A stretch of DNA of 26,254 bases from a virus. This document shows, piece after piece, positions 1 to 7,075 of the stretch; position 1 is the stretch's first letter, and every line of letters starts with the position of its first letter. The notes below the pieces were generated by a model. The model had not been told where the DNA came from, made no database searches, and was given only the letters and a program-made list of their open reading frames with translations. Position numbers and translations under genes: made by a program. The stretch spans positions 1-26,254 of the IMG/VR virus record IMGVR_UViG_3300033064_000890, one strand, 5' to 3'.

Positions 1-17
1 ATGATAGGCTCCGGAGG

Positions 18-200
18 ATGCACGAGGAACACTTGGGAGAGTACGCCAAGCGCATCACCGAGCTTAAGAAAAGAATCATTCAGCTTGAAGGTGCGCTTGA
101 AGACATATCCACATACACGACGATTGAGACTCCGGAGGTGGTGATGGAAATAATCAACGGGCTGCTGAACAAGGAGGCTTTGCTAAAGGGACACCCTTAG
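18..200 (+). CDS. Small coiled-coil-like protein, probably the 3' end of a gene cut by the window edge
   Basis: The 60 residues from the first in-frame ATG are highly charged. They include a helical, heptad-like stretch around residues 10-30 (RITELKKRIIQLEGALEDI) that could form a coiled coil. The reading frame stays open to the left edge of the window, so the true start may lie upstream. A GGAGG sits directly against this ATG with no spacer, too close to act as a normal ribosome binding site. About half of the bases are G or C, visibly more than in the AT-rich genes that follow. I recognise no family and assign no function. Confidence 0.5.
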   Translation: MHEEHLGEYAKRITELKKRIIQLEGALEDISTYTTIETPEVVMEIINGLLNKEALLKGHP

Positions 201-217
201 CAGAGAGAACCAAAAAT

Positions 218-244
218 CTAGAAAAAATTTAAACACAAACTATA
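218..244 (+). promoter_or_regulatory. A-rich leader with AAACACAAAC element (copy 1)
   Basis: The leader before the small membrane protein gene has CTAGA followed by an A-run and the 10-mer AAACACAAAC at 231-240. The same CTAGA...AAACACAAAC arrangement precedes the SSB gene (4050-4082). No Shine-Dalgarno sequence is present. A TATAAT at 241-246 overlaps the start codon, so it is not a convincing -10 box for this gene. The role is unknown: it could be a transcription signal or a translation-initiation leader. Confidence 0.35.
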
Positions 245-427
245 ATGAAAGGTTTCTCTATCTTTGGTGTGTTGACTATTATCTTTACTGTTGCTAAGCT
301 AATGGGATACTTCACTTACTCTTGGGTATGGGTATTTGCTCCTATGATATTCAGTGTAAGTCTCGGTCTAATCATTCTTTTGTTTGTCGGTATCATTGCT
401 TTCATTGGTACCATTGTTAAAAACTAA
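245..427 (+). CDS. Small two-helix membrane protein, unknown function
   Basis: This is a 60-residue, strongly hydrophobic protein. Two membrane-spanning stretches are evident: about residues 5-20 (SIFGVLTIIFTVAKLMG) and about residues 29-57, which may itself be long enough for a hairpin. Charged residues are confined to the ends (K2, K59). It lies between the first small gene and thyX in the same direction, with an 18-base gap to thyX, and probably shares its transcript. The start has an A-rich leader and no Shine-Dalgarno sequence. Small membrane proteins near the early end of podovirus genomes sometimes act in host takeover or lysis control, but nothing in the sequence shows that here. Confidence 0.55.
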   Translation: MKGFSIFGVLTIIFTVAKLMGYFTYSWVWVFAPMIFSVSLGLIILLFVGIIAFIGTIVKN

Positions 428-444
428 ACACTGATTTATATTAA

Positions 445-1068
445 ATGAAAGTATCATTCGTAAGTAAGACACAGAGTGAGCAGTTTGAAAATACCGAAGC
501 GTTGATGATCTACTGCGCTAGGGTGAGTAGTGCTAAACAAGACAAGGATGAATATGAAAAGCTTCTCAGGTATTGTATAAACAACGGACACTGGTCTGTG
601 TTTGAGATGGCTGACATGACTGTAGAGATTGAGACAAGCAGGGCAATAGCTCAGCAGATTCTCAGACATAGGTCATTTTCATTTCAGGAACTGAGTCAAA
701 GGTACACACCTGTGTCTGGGTTTGAAGAAGTGGAGCTGCGTAAGCAGGGTGATAGTAAGCAGGGCGGTGGTGAGGTGTACAATGATATAGACTTTAACCA
801 CATGATTGCTGAAGTTCAGGCGTTGAGTAAGGATGTCTATGACACAATGCTACAACACGGAGTGAGTAGAGAGACAGCACGCTTTATTCTTCCTCTCTGT
901 ACTACTACAAAGGTGTACATGAAGGGTAGTGTACGGAGCTGGATACACTACCTTATGGTGAGGCTTGACCACCATACGCAGCAGGAACACAGGCTGGTGG
1001 CTGATGAAATAAAAAAGATATTCATTAAACACTTTCCTGTTACAGCTAGGGCTATGTCGTTTTATTAA
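445..1068 (+). CDS. thyX: Flavin-dependent thymidylate synthase ThyX
   Basis: ThyX makes dTMP from dUMP using methylenetetrahydrofolate as carbon donor and FAD/NADPH as reductant, so it yields tetrahydrofolate and does not need a separate dihydrofolate reductase. The 207-residue length is typical. The family signature RHRxxSxxExSxR is complete at residues 74-86 (R74, H75, R76, S79, E82, S84, R86). The C-terminal dUMP/FAD-binding part is seen in SWIHYLMVRLDHHTQQEHR, matching the family's R-L-x-x-x-x-Q-x-E-x-R pattern. The gene lies two genes upstream of a ribonucleotide reductase, forming a dNTP-supply cluster as in several marine podoviruses such as roseophage SIO1. The start is an ATG in an AT-rich context without a Shine-Dalgarno sequence. 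Confidence 0.95.
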   Translation: MKVSFVSKTQSEQFENTEALMIYCARVSSAKQDKDEYEKLLRYCINNGHWSVFEMADMTVEIETSRAIAQQILRHRSFSFQELSQRYTPVSGFEEVELRKQGDSKQGGGEVYNDIDFNHMIAEVQALSKDVYDTMLQHGVSRETARFILPLCTTTKVYMKGSVRSWIHYLMVRLDHHTQQEHRLVADEIKKIFIKHFPVTARAMSFY

Positions 1069-1084
1069 CTAAATAAAAATCAAT

Positions 1085-1312
1085 ATGATTTATCGTAGTG
1101 AACTACATCCTTATATTGCAGACAAGCCAGATGGTTTGCTGAGAATCTTTGGAGTTCTCCTCTTTATTTTCTTTCCTCTTCTGGTTCTGATTACATCTAT
1201 CTATAACTTTCTTTGTGTTCTTGTTGACTACATAGTTAACGATGTATTTCCTGATGTTGTAGATACATGGGAAGACATTAAAGATTTCATCAAAGGTGAT
1301 ATTTGTGCATGA
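1085..1312 (+). CDS. Small membrane protein, unknown function
   Basis: A 75-residue protein with one long hydrophobic segment at about residues 19-52 (LLRIFGVLLFIFFPLLVLIT and the residues after it), long enough for one or two membrane passes, followed by an acidic C-terminal tail (DVVDTWEDIKDFIKGD). Its TGA stop overlaps the ATG of the ribonucleotide reductase (ATGA at 1309-1312), so translation of the two is probably coupled. I recognise no family. Confidence 0.6.
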   Translation: MIYRSELHPYIADKPDGLLRIFGVLLFIFFPLLVLITSIYNFLCVLVDYIVNDVFPDVVDTWEDIKDFIKGDICA

Positions 1313-2275
1313 ATACTGACTATCAGAATTATATAGCTCTCTCCCGCTACTCACGGTACATCCCAAGTGAGCAGCGAAGGGAGAGGTGGGAGGAAACAGT
1401 TACAAGATACTGTGATTTCTGGAAGGATAAACATCCTGACAGTTTCCCATATGAGGAGGTAAAACAATCTATCAGTTCTCTAAAGGTTATGCCCTCCATG
1501 AGGGCTTTGATGACAGCAGGTAAGGCGTTAGACAGAGACAATGTAGCTGGTTATAACTGTAGCTATATGGCTGTAGATAACCAGAGGTGTTTTGATGAAG
1601 CGTTGTACCTACTGATGTGTGGTGTTGGTGTTGGTTACAGTGTAGAGAGGCAGTTCATATCTAAGCTTCCGGTAGTGTCTGAAAGCTTTTACCCATCCGA
1701 TACGGTTATCTCAGTTAGGGATAGTCGTATTGGTTGGGCTTCTGCACTTCGTGAGCTTATCTCTCTGCTCTACCAAGGACAGGTTCCCAAGTGGGATGTG
1801 TCTAAGGTTCGTCCTTCGGGTGTTCCTTTGAAAACCTTTGGTGGTCGTAGCTCTGGACCTCAGCCTCTTGTTGATGTGTTCAATTACTTTGTAGCTACCT
1901 TCAAGGGTTCAGCGGGACGCAAGCTAAATAGTCTGGAGGTTAACGACCTGATGTGTAAGATCTCAATGTCTGTGGTTAGTGGCGGTGTTAGAAGGTCAGC
2001 TTGTATATGTCTGACTAACCTGTCTGACCTTCGTATGCGGGACGCTAAGTCTGGACAGTGGTACATAGAGAAACCTGAAAGGTCTCTTGCTAACATCTCT
2101 GTTGCATACACTGAGAAGCCTGACATAGGGCAGTTCATGCAGGAGTGGCTGTCTTTGTATAATAGTAAGGCAGGAGAGAGGGGGATATTCAATAGGGTTG
2201 CTGCCATAAAGAAGGTAGAAAATTATGGTAAAAGGAAGGTAGAACCTATTGAAGAAGCAGGTGGTACAAATCCGT
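1309..2275 (+). CDS. nrdJ: Class II ribonucleotide reductase NrdJ, exon 1
   Basis: N-terminal 322 codons plus the first base of codon 323 of an adenosylcobalamin-dependent ribonucleotide reductase, which reduces ribonucleoside triphosphates to deoxyribonucleotides for replication. Recognisable pieces are PSMRALMTAG (residues 62-71), AGYNCSYMAVD with the redox cysteine C84, GGVRRSA, ERGIFNR, and GGTNP at the exon end. The next residues of the family motif NPCGEI are missing here: without splicing the frame runs LISLAA and stops at 2295. Joining base 2275 to 3113 restores NPCGEI and gives one continuous 629-residue protein. I chose ATG 1309 because it makes a 4-base ATGA overlap with the upstream stop; a TTG at 1303 is in frame but less likely. 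Domain pattern and length resemble the monomeric RTPR type. Confidence 0.93.
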
Positions 2276-3112
2276 TAATTTCACTAGCGGCATAAGGTAG
2301 AGATATCTTATGAAAATTTTCCTAAAAACGGTGAACATCCTTTAAGGACAATACCGTGCTAACTCAGTATAATGAGGTGCGTAACGACTATGGATAAAAA
2401 ACTTTTGACTAAATACATTTCAGCTTTCATGTTGGGTGACGGCTGTCTCCGTATCTTTAAGAATGGGGGAAAGAATGCTGCCTATAGTTTTTCTCAAGTA
2501 GATAAACATAAAGAGTATACTGACTTTCAGGATAAAATTATTTCTCAGGTCACTGGTGTTACAGTTAGACACTATGACCCTTCTTGTAAAGACGGGATAA
2601 ACAGACAGGGTTACTATAAACTTGAAAGTAGATGCCATCCGTTTCTTACTACTATTTATTCAAGGTGGTATAACAACGGTAGAAAAACTATTTCCCTTCA
2701 TGACTTAAAACAGTTTGATTGGGAGACAGCAGCTATATGGTATATGGATGACGGTTATATTCTTAACTCATCCCTTCCATCACACAATGGAAATGTGTTT
2801 CTTTGCACTGATGGTTTCTCTGAGGCTGAAGTAACAATGCTTCAGAAGATTATATTCAAATCTCTTGGAGTGTCCTTTGATGTTATTAAAAGAGGATACA
2901 AAAAAGATGGGACACGGATATATAGGTTGCGTGCAAAGCATGGTGAACAGGCTACTACGTTTCTTAACGGAGTATCGCCATTCATCTTTGAGTCTTTTAA
3001 GTATAAACTCCGTACGGAAAACCCCACAAATAAAGTGGGTGATGATATAGTCTGTACCACAGTGAAAGCTGTGGAGAAAGACAGAGATGGTCTTTCCTTG
3101 TAACACAATTAG
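2276..3112 (+). mobile_element. Group I intron in nrdJ, encoding a LAGLIDADG endonuclease
   Basis: Self-splicing intron of 837 nt. The 5' exon ends in U (2275) and the intron ends in G (3112), as group I introns require. P1 pairs exon CCGU (2272-2275) with GCGG (2287-2290) and ends in the conserved U-G wobble. P2 is CATAAG/CTTATG (2291-2296/2307-2312). P4 is ACGGT/ACCGT (2328-2332/2353-2357). P6 and P6a include GC/GC and CTCA/TGAG (2358-2380). P7 is GACTAT in an R-like GTAACGACTATGG (2386-2391) with ATAGTC in an S-like GATATAGTCTG (3047-3052). P9 is CCACAG/CTGTGG (3057-3062/3069-3074), and a further hairpin is GAAAGAC/GTCTTTC (3076-3082/3090-3096). The endonuclease ORF lies between the two P7 strands. 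P3 and P8 are less clear to me. Splicing restores the reading frame across the NrdJ active-site motif. Confidence 0.92.
2390..3103 (+). CDS. LAGLIDADG homing endonuclease of the nrdJ intron
   Basis: A site-specific DNA endonuclease that would cut intronless nrdJ alleles and so spread the intron. Two LAGLIDADG motifs are visible: ISAFMLGDGCL (residues 10-20, acidic residue D17) and AIWYMDDGYI (about 115-124, acidic residue D121). This makes it a single-chain, two-motif enzyme, probably of the LAGLIDADG_2 type. The usual C-terminal FxxxKYKL-like end is at about residues 204-208, followed by roughly 30 extra residues that read through the intron's 3' core (P7, P9) and stop 9 bases before the splice site. 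I chose ATG 2390 because GAGG (2374-2377) lies about 12 bases upstream and the LAGLIDADG domain starts at once; an in-frame ATG at 2372 is possible. The chosen ATG lies inside the 5' strand of P7. Confidence 0.9.
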   Translation: MDKKLLTKYISAFMLGDGCLRIFKNGGKNAAYSFSQVDKHKEYTDFQDKIISQVTGVTVRHYDPSCKDGINRQGYYKLESRCHPFLTTIYSRWYNNGRKTISLHDLKQFDWETAAIWYMDDGYILNSSLPSHNGNVFLCTDGFSEAEVTMLQKIIFKSLGVSFDVIKRGYKKDGTRIYRLRAKHGEQATTFLNGVSPFIFESFKYKLRTENPTNKVGDDIVCTTVKAVEKDRDGLSL

Positions 3113-4035
3113 GTGGTGAAATTGTTCTTCGTTCTTGTTCTTTCTGTAATCTTACTGAGGTAGTAGTAAGGAACACCGACACTGTAGGTGACCTGCTACA
3201 CAAGGTAGAGGTAGCTGCTATACTTGGAACCTTTCAGGCTACCCTTACAGACTTCAGGTATCTTAGGTCTGTGTGGTCTACTAACACTGAGGAAGAGAGA
3301 CTGCTTGGTGTAAGCTTGACAGGGTTGATGGATCATCCTATGTTCAACAGTGTTGAGAATATGGTAGAGGCTGCTGAAGTCCTTGATGTTATGCGTAATG
3401 TTGTTGTAAGGACTAACGCAGAGTGGGCGGAGAAGCTAGGGATAAACCCAGCAGCTGCAACTACTACCATCAAACCTAGCGGTACAGTATCACAGCTAGT
3501 TGATAGTAGCTCTGGTATACACCCTAGGTATAGCAAGTACTACATTCGTAGGGTAAGGAATGATAAGAAGGACCCCTTGTCTTCCTTCCTTATTTCTCAG
3601 GGTGTGCCGTATGAGGAAGATGTACATAATAAAGATATGTATGTCTTCAGTTTCCCTATGGCTGCTCCTGAAGGGGCTCGTACCACAGAAGAAGTATCTG
3701 CTATTGAGCAGCTACATAGGTATCTGTTGTATAACGAGTACTGGTCTGAGCATTCTATCTCTATCACTGTCTATGTTAAAGAACATGAGTGGTTGAAGGT
3801 TGGTGCTTGGGTGTATCAAAACTTTGACAAGCTGAATGGTGTGTCCTTTCTTCCGCACTCTGACCACATCTATAAACAAGCACCTTATGAATCTATAGAT
3901 GAGGAAGAGTTTATAAGATGTAGTGAAGAGATGCCTAAGATAGACTGGAACGCATTCAATGTTAAAGAGTACGAGGATGTAACTGCTGGTATAAAGGAGT
4001 TTGCCTGTACAGCAGGAGGCTGTGAGATGGTTTAA
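3113..4035 (+). CDS. nrdJ: Class II ribonucleotide reductase NrdJ, exon 2
   Basis: C-terminal part of the reductase, starting with the last two bases of the codon for the catalytic cysteine. After splicing the sequence reads NPCGEIVLRSCSFCNLTE. C323 is the thiyl-radical cysteine, E325 the catalytic glutamate and C334 the second redox cysteine. The +2 and +11 spacings equal those of C408, E410 and C419 in the Lactobacillus enzyme. Further family landmarks are EERLLGVSLTGLMDHP, TTTIKPSGTVSQLVDSSSG and HSISITVYV. The C-terminal shuttle pair is C621 and C626 in ACTAGGCEMV, which matches the CxxxxC spacing used to pass electrons to the active site. At 629 residues in total it is shorter than the roughly 740-residue Lactobacillus enzyme. 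An in-frame ATG that could suggest a separate gene lies well inside the conserved domain. Confidence 0.93.
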
Positions 4036-4049
4036 AGATACCACCATAG

Positions 4050-4082
4050 CTAGAGAAACATAAACACAAACAAAAATAAACT
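4050..4082 (+). promoter_or_regulatory. A-rich leader with AAACACAAAC element (copy 2)
   Basis: The leader of the SSB gene has CTAGA at 4050-4054, then AAACACAAAC at 4062-4071 and a second A-rich stretch up to the ATG at 4083. It shares the CTAGA and the 10-mer with the leader at 218-244. There is no Shine-Dalgarno sequence. Its function is unknown. Confidence 0.35.
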
Positions 4083-4664
4083 ATGCTTATTATTAAAGGT
4101 AATGCCAAGTGGGCTAAGGTTCATGTTCCCGACACTAAGTTCAATCCTGACGGAGACTACTCTATTCAGGCACTGATGTCAGCAGAGGAGGCAGCAGTTG
4201 TTGAGGAAAAACTTCAGGAGATTCTTGACGAGTTTGTTGCTGAGTTGGTAAAGGAGAAACCACAGCTTGCAAAGACCCTGAATCTTGCTGACCTGTGTGA
4301 GACTGAGTTTGATCAGGACGGTGTAGAGACTGGTAACATTATATTCAAAGCAAAGCGTAAGGCTATCATCCATTCAAAGAAGACTGGTAAGGACTATGTC
4401 CAGAATGTTGTGGTTGTTGATGCAAAACGCCAGCCCACTAAGGTAGACATTGGTAATGGGTCTGTTGTTAAGATTGCTGTTGAACCTCGTCCTTACTATA
4501 TGCCCTCTTCTAAGACTGCTGGGGTTTCTCTTCAGCTAAACGCTGTACAGGTTATTACTCTTGTAGAGTATAAGGGATCTGCGTCTGCTGTCTTTGATGA
4601 GGAAGAAGGGTACGAGACAGAGACAACCAATAACACACCGTTTGATGTTAATGAAGACTTCTAA
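4083..4664 (+). CDS. Single-stranded DNA-binding protein (T7 gp2.5-like role)
   Basis: A 193-residue protein whose N-terminal AKWAKVHVPDTKFNPDGDYS is typical of podovirus ssDNA-binding proteins. It is followed by an alternating beta-strand region (IIFKAKRK, VVKIAVEPRPYY, VSLQLNAVQVITLVEY), consistent with an OB fold. The last 25 or so residues are strongly acidic and end in NEDF, like the acidic tail with terminal phenylalanine that T7 gp2.5 uses to contact polymerase and helicase. It coats single strands during replication and recombination. It lies directly before endonuclease I and the primase-helicase, the same order as T7 genes 2.5, 3 and 4. The 3' end overlaps the endonuclease start by 14 bases. 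Confidence 0.85.
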   Translation: MLIIKGNAKWAKVHVPDTKFNPDGDYSIQALMSAEEAAVVEEKLQEILDEFVAELVKEKPQLAKTLNLADLCETEFDQDGVETGNIIFKAKRKAIIHSKKTGKDYVQNVVVVDAKRQPTKVDIGNGSVVKIAVEPRPYYMPSSKTAGVSLQLNAVQVITLVEYKGSASAVFDEEEGYETETTNNTPFDVNEDF

Positions 4665-5025
4665 AACTAGAAGTACCTTTGAGAAGACAGTCTTATCAGA
4701 ACTAGATCGTGAGGGTATACATTACCTGTACGAACCTGATAAGATTATCTATCAGGTTGAGAGGTACTATGTTCCTGACCTACTCATCAATGATATTTAT
4801 ATAGAATTGAAGGGGTACTTTAGGGAAGACGCACAGAGAAAGATGAGAGCAGTGAAAGCCCAACACCCAGACCTAGACATACGCTTTGTCTTTCAGAATT
4901 CTAAGGCTACCATACAGGGAGCAAAAAAGAGGAAAGATGGGAGTAAGATGACCTGTGCTGAGTGGGCTGATCGCTACGGTTTTATATGGTCTCACTTAAG
5001 AGTTCCTAAAGAATGGATACAGTAA
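4651..5025 (+). CDS. Endodeoxyribonuclease I, Holliday-junction resolvase (T7 gp3-like)
   Basis: This enzyme cuts branched DNA and helps break down host DNA. The active-site pattern of T7 endonuclease I is complete: STFEKTV gives E11, YYVPDLLI gives D43, and IYIELKG gives E52 and K54, matching E20, D55, E65 and K67 in T7. The C-terminal region has the family's MTCAEWADRYGFIW-like stretch. With ATG 4651 the protein is 124 residues, somewhat shorter than the 149 of T7. In-frame ATGs further upstream at 4645 and 4594 lie inside the SSB gene, and the residues they would add look like out-of-frame translation of its acidic tail. It overlaps the primase-helicase start by 13 bases. Confidence 0.92.
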   Translation: MKTSKTRSTFEKTVLSELDREGIHYLYEPDKIIYQVERYYVPDLLINDIYIELKGYFREDAQRKMRAVKAQHPDLDIRFVFQNSKATIQGAKKRKDGSKMTCAEWADRYGFIWSHLRVPKEWIQ

Positions 5026-6617
5026 ACAACAGTGAATTCGTTAGACACATCTCTTGTCCTAATTGTGGTAGTAGCGATGCTAATTCCCTTTACTCCGATA
5101 ACCATACTTATTGCTTCAGCTGTGGCTCGTATGGTAACATGGATGATACAGGTCATAAACAGCAATCTAAAGTAAATTGGAATATGGAAGAACTTGTTGA
5201 ATCAATTCCTCAGGCTCTCCCTAAAAGAAAGATTACTCAAGCCACATGTGGTAAGTGGGGGTATGGGGTAGGTTCTTATAAAGGTAAGCCGGTACAGGTA
5301 GCTAACTACCAGAATAAAGATGGAGAGGTGGTAGCACAGAAGCTAAGGTTCCCAGATAAAACCTTCTCCATAGTTGGTAGTCTCAAGGATGCGCTGCTTT
5401 ATGGAGAATGGTTATGGAGAGACGGTGGAAAAATGGTCACCGTTGTGGAGGGTGAGGTAGATGCCTTATCACTTAGTCAGGTGTTTGATAACAAATGGCC
5501 TGTTGTATCTATACCAAACGGAGCACAAGCAGCTAAGAAAGCAGTAGCCAAGAGTATTGAATGGCTATCAAAGTTTGAGAGTGTTATCTTCATGTTTGAT
5601 ATGGACACTCAAGGACAGAAGGCAGCTAGAGAATGTGCCACAATACTCCCACCTAACAAAGCTAAGATAGCTACACTCCCACTAAAGGATGCTAATGAAA
5701 TGCTCCAGGCAGGTAGAGTCAAAGAACTTGTCTCTGCTGTTTGGGATGCAAAGGTCGTCCGTCCCGACGGTATTGTAAGCGGTGAAGATCTTTGGGATGT
5801 AGTGAGTTGTGATGATGAAGTAGACTCCTGCTCTTATCCCTACACTGAACTTCAAGAGAAGACACAGGGTATTCGTAAGGGAGAGATTGTAACTGTAACA
5901 GCGGGTAGTGGTATAGGTAAGTCTCAGTTCAGTAGAGAGATAGCACATAGCCTACTGAAGCAGGGTGAGACAATAGGGTACATAGCACTTGAAGAGAGTG
6001 TTAAGCGTACAGCCTTAGGTCTTATGAGTATAGAAGCTAACACCCCACTACACATAAACAGAGAAGGTGTGAGCGAGGAGAAACTAAAGGAGGCTTTTGA
6101 TGCGACAGTGGGCAGTGGTAGGGTTTATCTTTACGATCATTGGGGTAGCACTGACAGCGACAACCTCATCAGCAAGATTAGGTTTCTTGCCAGAGGCTGT
6201 GGTTGTAGTTATATCATTCTTGACCACATCTCTATTATCGTTAGTGGTATTGACGGTGGTGACGAGAGAAGGATAATTGATAACACCATGACAAACCTGC
6301 GTGGTCTTGTAGAAGAGTTAAAGTGTGGTATGCTCTTAGTGTCCCACCTTAAGAGACCACAAGGGGAACGAGGACACGAAGAAGGAGCAACAACTAGTCT
6401 TGCTCAGCTTCGTGGTAGTGCTGCTATAGGTCAGCTTTCAGATGTAGTAATAGGTCTTGAAAGAAATCAGCAGGATGTGGAACACTCTAACGAAACAAAG
6501 ATTAGAGTGTTGAAGAACAGGTGGACTGGAGATACTGGGCTTTGTGGTAGTTTGTATTATGACAAGACCACAGGAAGAATGACAGAGGATTCTATAATAA
6601 CTAGTGACTTATTTTAA
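5013..6617 (+). CDS. Primase-helicase (T7 gp4-like)
   Basis: A bifunctional replication protein that synthesises primers and unwinds DNA ahead of the polymerase. The zinc-binding domain has CPNC (C15, C18) and CFSC (C34, C37). The TOPRIM primase domain shows VVEGEVDAL (E146) and FMFDMDTQG (D196, D198). The RecA-type helicase domain has Walker A GSGIGKS (298-304), a catalytic glutamate region ALEES (about 326-329), Walker B IILDH (401-405), and then LVSHLKRP and LAQLRGSAAIGQLSD. A likely arginine-finger region is RVLKNRWTGDTG. The 534 residues compare well with the 566 of T7 gp4. The protein ends in an acidic, phenylalanine-terminated tail (EDSIITSDLF), comparable to the T7 tail that contacts the polymerase. 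The start overlaps endonuclease I. Confidence 0.95.
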   Translation: MDTVNNSEFVRHISCPNCGSSDANSLYSDNHTYCFSCGSYGNMDDTGHKQQSKVNWNMEELVESIPQALPKRKITQATCGKWGYGVGSYKGKPVQVANYQNKDGEVVAQKLRFPDKTFSIVGSLKDALLYGEWLWRDGGKMVTVVEGEVDALSLSQVFDNKWPVVSIPNGAQAAKKAVAKSIEWLSKFESVIFMFDMDTQGQKAARECATILPPNKAKIATLPLKDANEMLQAGRVKELVSAVWDAKVVRPDGIVSGEDLWDVVSCDDEVDSCSYPYTELQEKTQGIRKGEIVTVTAGSGIGKSQFSREIAHSLLKQGETIGYIALEESVKRTALGLMSIEANTPLHINREGVSEEKLKEAFDATVGSGRVYLYDHWGSTDSDNLISKIRFLARGCGCSYIILDHISIIVSGIDGGDERRIIDNTMTNLRGLVEELKCGMLLVSHLKRPQGERGHEEGATTSLAQLRGSAAIGQLSDVVIGLERNQQDVEHSNETKIRVLKNRWTGDTGLCGSLYYDKTTGRMTEDSIITSDLF

Positions 6618-6844
6618 TGAAGACGGCTAGAACTAGAGAAGAAATCCTTGACGATCTCTTTAAGTCTCTCAATAATACAACTGCTACAAACGATGAGAAG
6701 AAGGAGTATATAGAATATCTCCACATCCTTGATGTTTGTGTAGAGATTCTTGAGAGCAGGGATGAGTTAAAGGAAGAACAGTTGGAAGAATACTTTCCAA
6801 CATATGAAGCATACAAAACTTTAATGGGGGAAGAGGATGAGTAG
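6617..6844 (+). CDS. Small acidic protein, unknown function
   Basis: A 75-residue, strongly acidic, probably all-helical protein, rich in Glu (for example EILESRDELKEEQLEEYFP). The ATG shares one base with the TAA stop of the primase-helicase (TAATG), suggesting translational coupling. It overlaps the next small gene by 8 bases. Its place between helicase and polymerase genes suggests a role tied to replication or host takeover, but I recognise no family. Confidence 0.65.
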   Translation: MKTARTREEILDDLFKSLNNTTATNDEKKEYIEYLHILDVCVEILESRDELKEEQLEEYFPTYEAYKTLMGEEDE

Positions 6845-7055
6845 AGAGCTTGACGAGCGTATGTATACAGAACTGGCCCTTGCTAAAGGAGCTCTTGATA
6901 CAAAGGACTGGCTTGCTGCAAGAGATCTCCTTGATAAAACATATGATAAGGTCCACCACATCTTCAGTAAGGATATGGAAGACTGTCCATTCTTTGCCCC
7001 TGATTGTGGGTCAAAAGGCTGCCCATTGTATGGGTGTCCACATCACGCACGATAA
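6837..7055 (+). CDS. Small cysteine-rich protein with possible zinc-binding C-terminus
   Basis: A 72-residue protein with a helical N-terminal half (RELDERMYTELALAKGALDT) and a C-terminal cysteine/histidine cluster, CPFFAPDCGSKGCPLYGCPHH. Four cysteines spaced 7, 5 and 5 residues apart plus two histidines could bind a metal ion, but this is inference from spacing only. A purine-rich GGGGGAAGAGG stretch just before the ATG could serve as a ribosome binding site, one of the few here. The overlapping +1-frame reading at 6850-7065 lacks these features and was not chosen. No family recognised. Confidence 0.65.
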   Translation: MSRELDERMYTELALAKGALDTKDWLAARDLLDKTYDKVHHIFSKDMEDCPFFAPDCGSKGCPLYGCPHHAR

Positions 7056-7075
7056 TGAAAAATGAGGTTTGCTAA

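Noticed and set aside
2842-3108. Minus-strand open frames opposite the homing endonuclease
   Set aside because: The plus-strand frame has both LAGLIDADG motifs, and the minus-strand translations have no recognisable features.
1309-4035. nrdJ read as two broken or frameshifted pseudogenes, or as an intein
   Set aside because: Exon joining is exact in frame and restores the active-site motif with correct residue spacing. An intein would be translated in frame without stops; here the exon 1 frame stops at 2295, the endonuclease has its own start, and no splicing-domain motifs are present.
6850-7065. Alternative frame of 71 codons overlapping the Cys-rich small gene
   Set aside because: It is an offset reading of the same DNA. 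The 6837 frame has a purine-rich ribosome-binding-like stretch, overlaps its upstream neighbour as other genes here do, and shows ordered Cys/His spacing.
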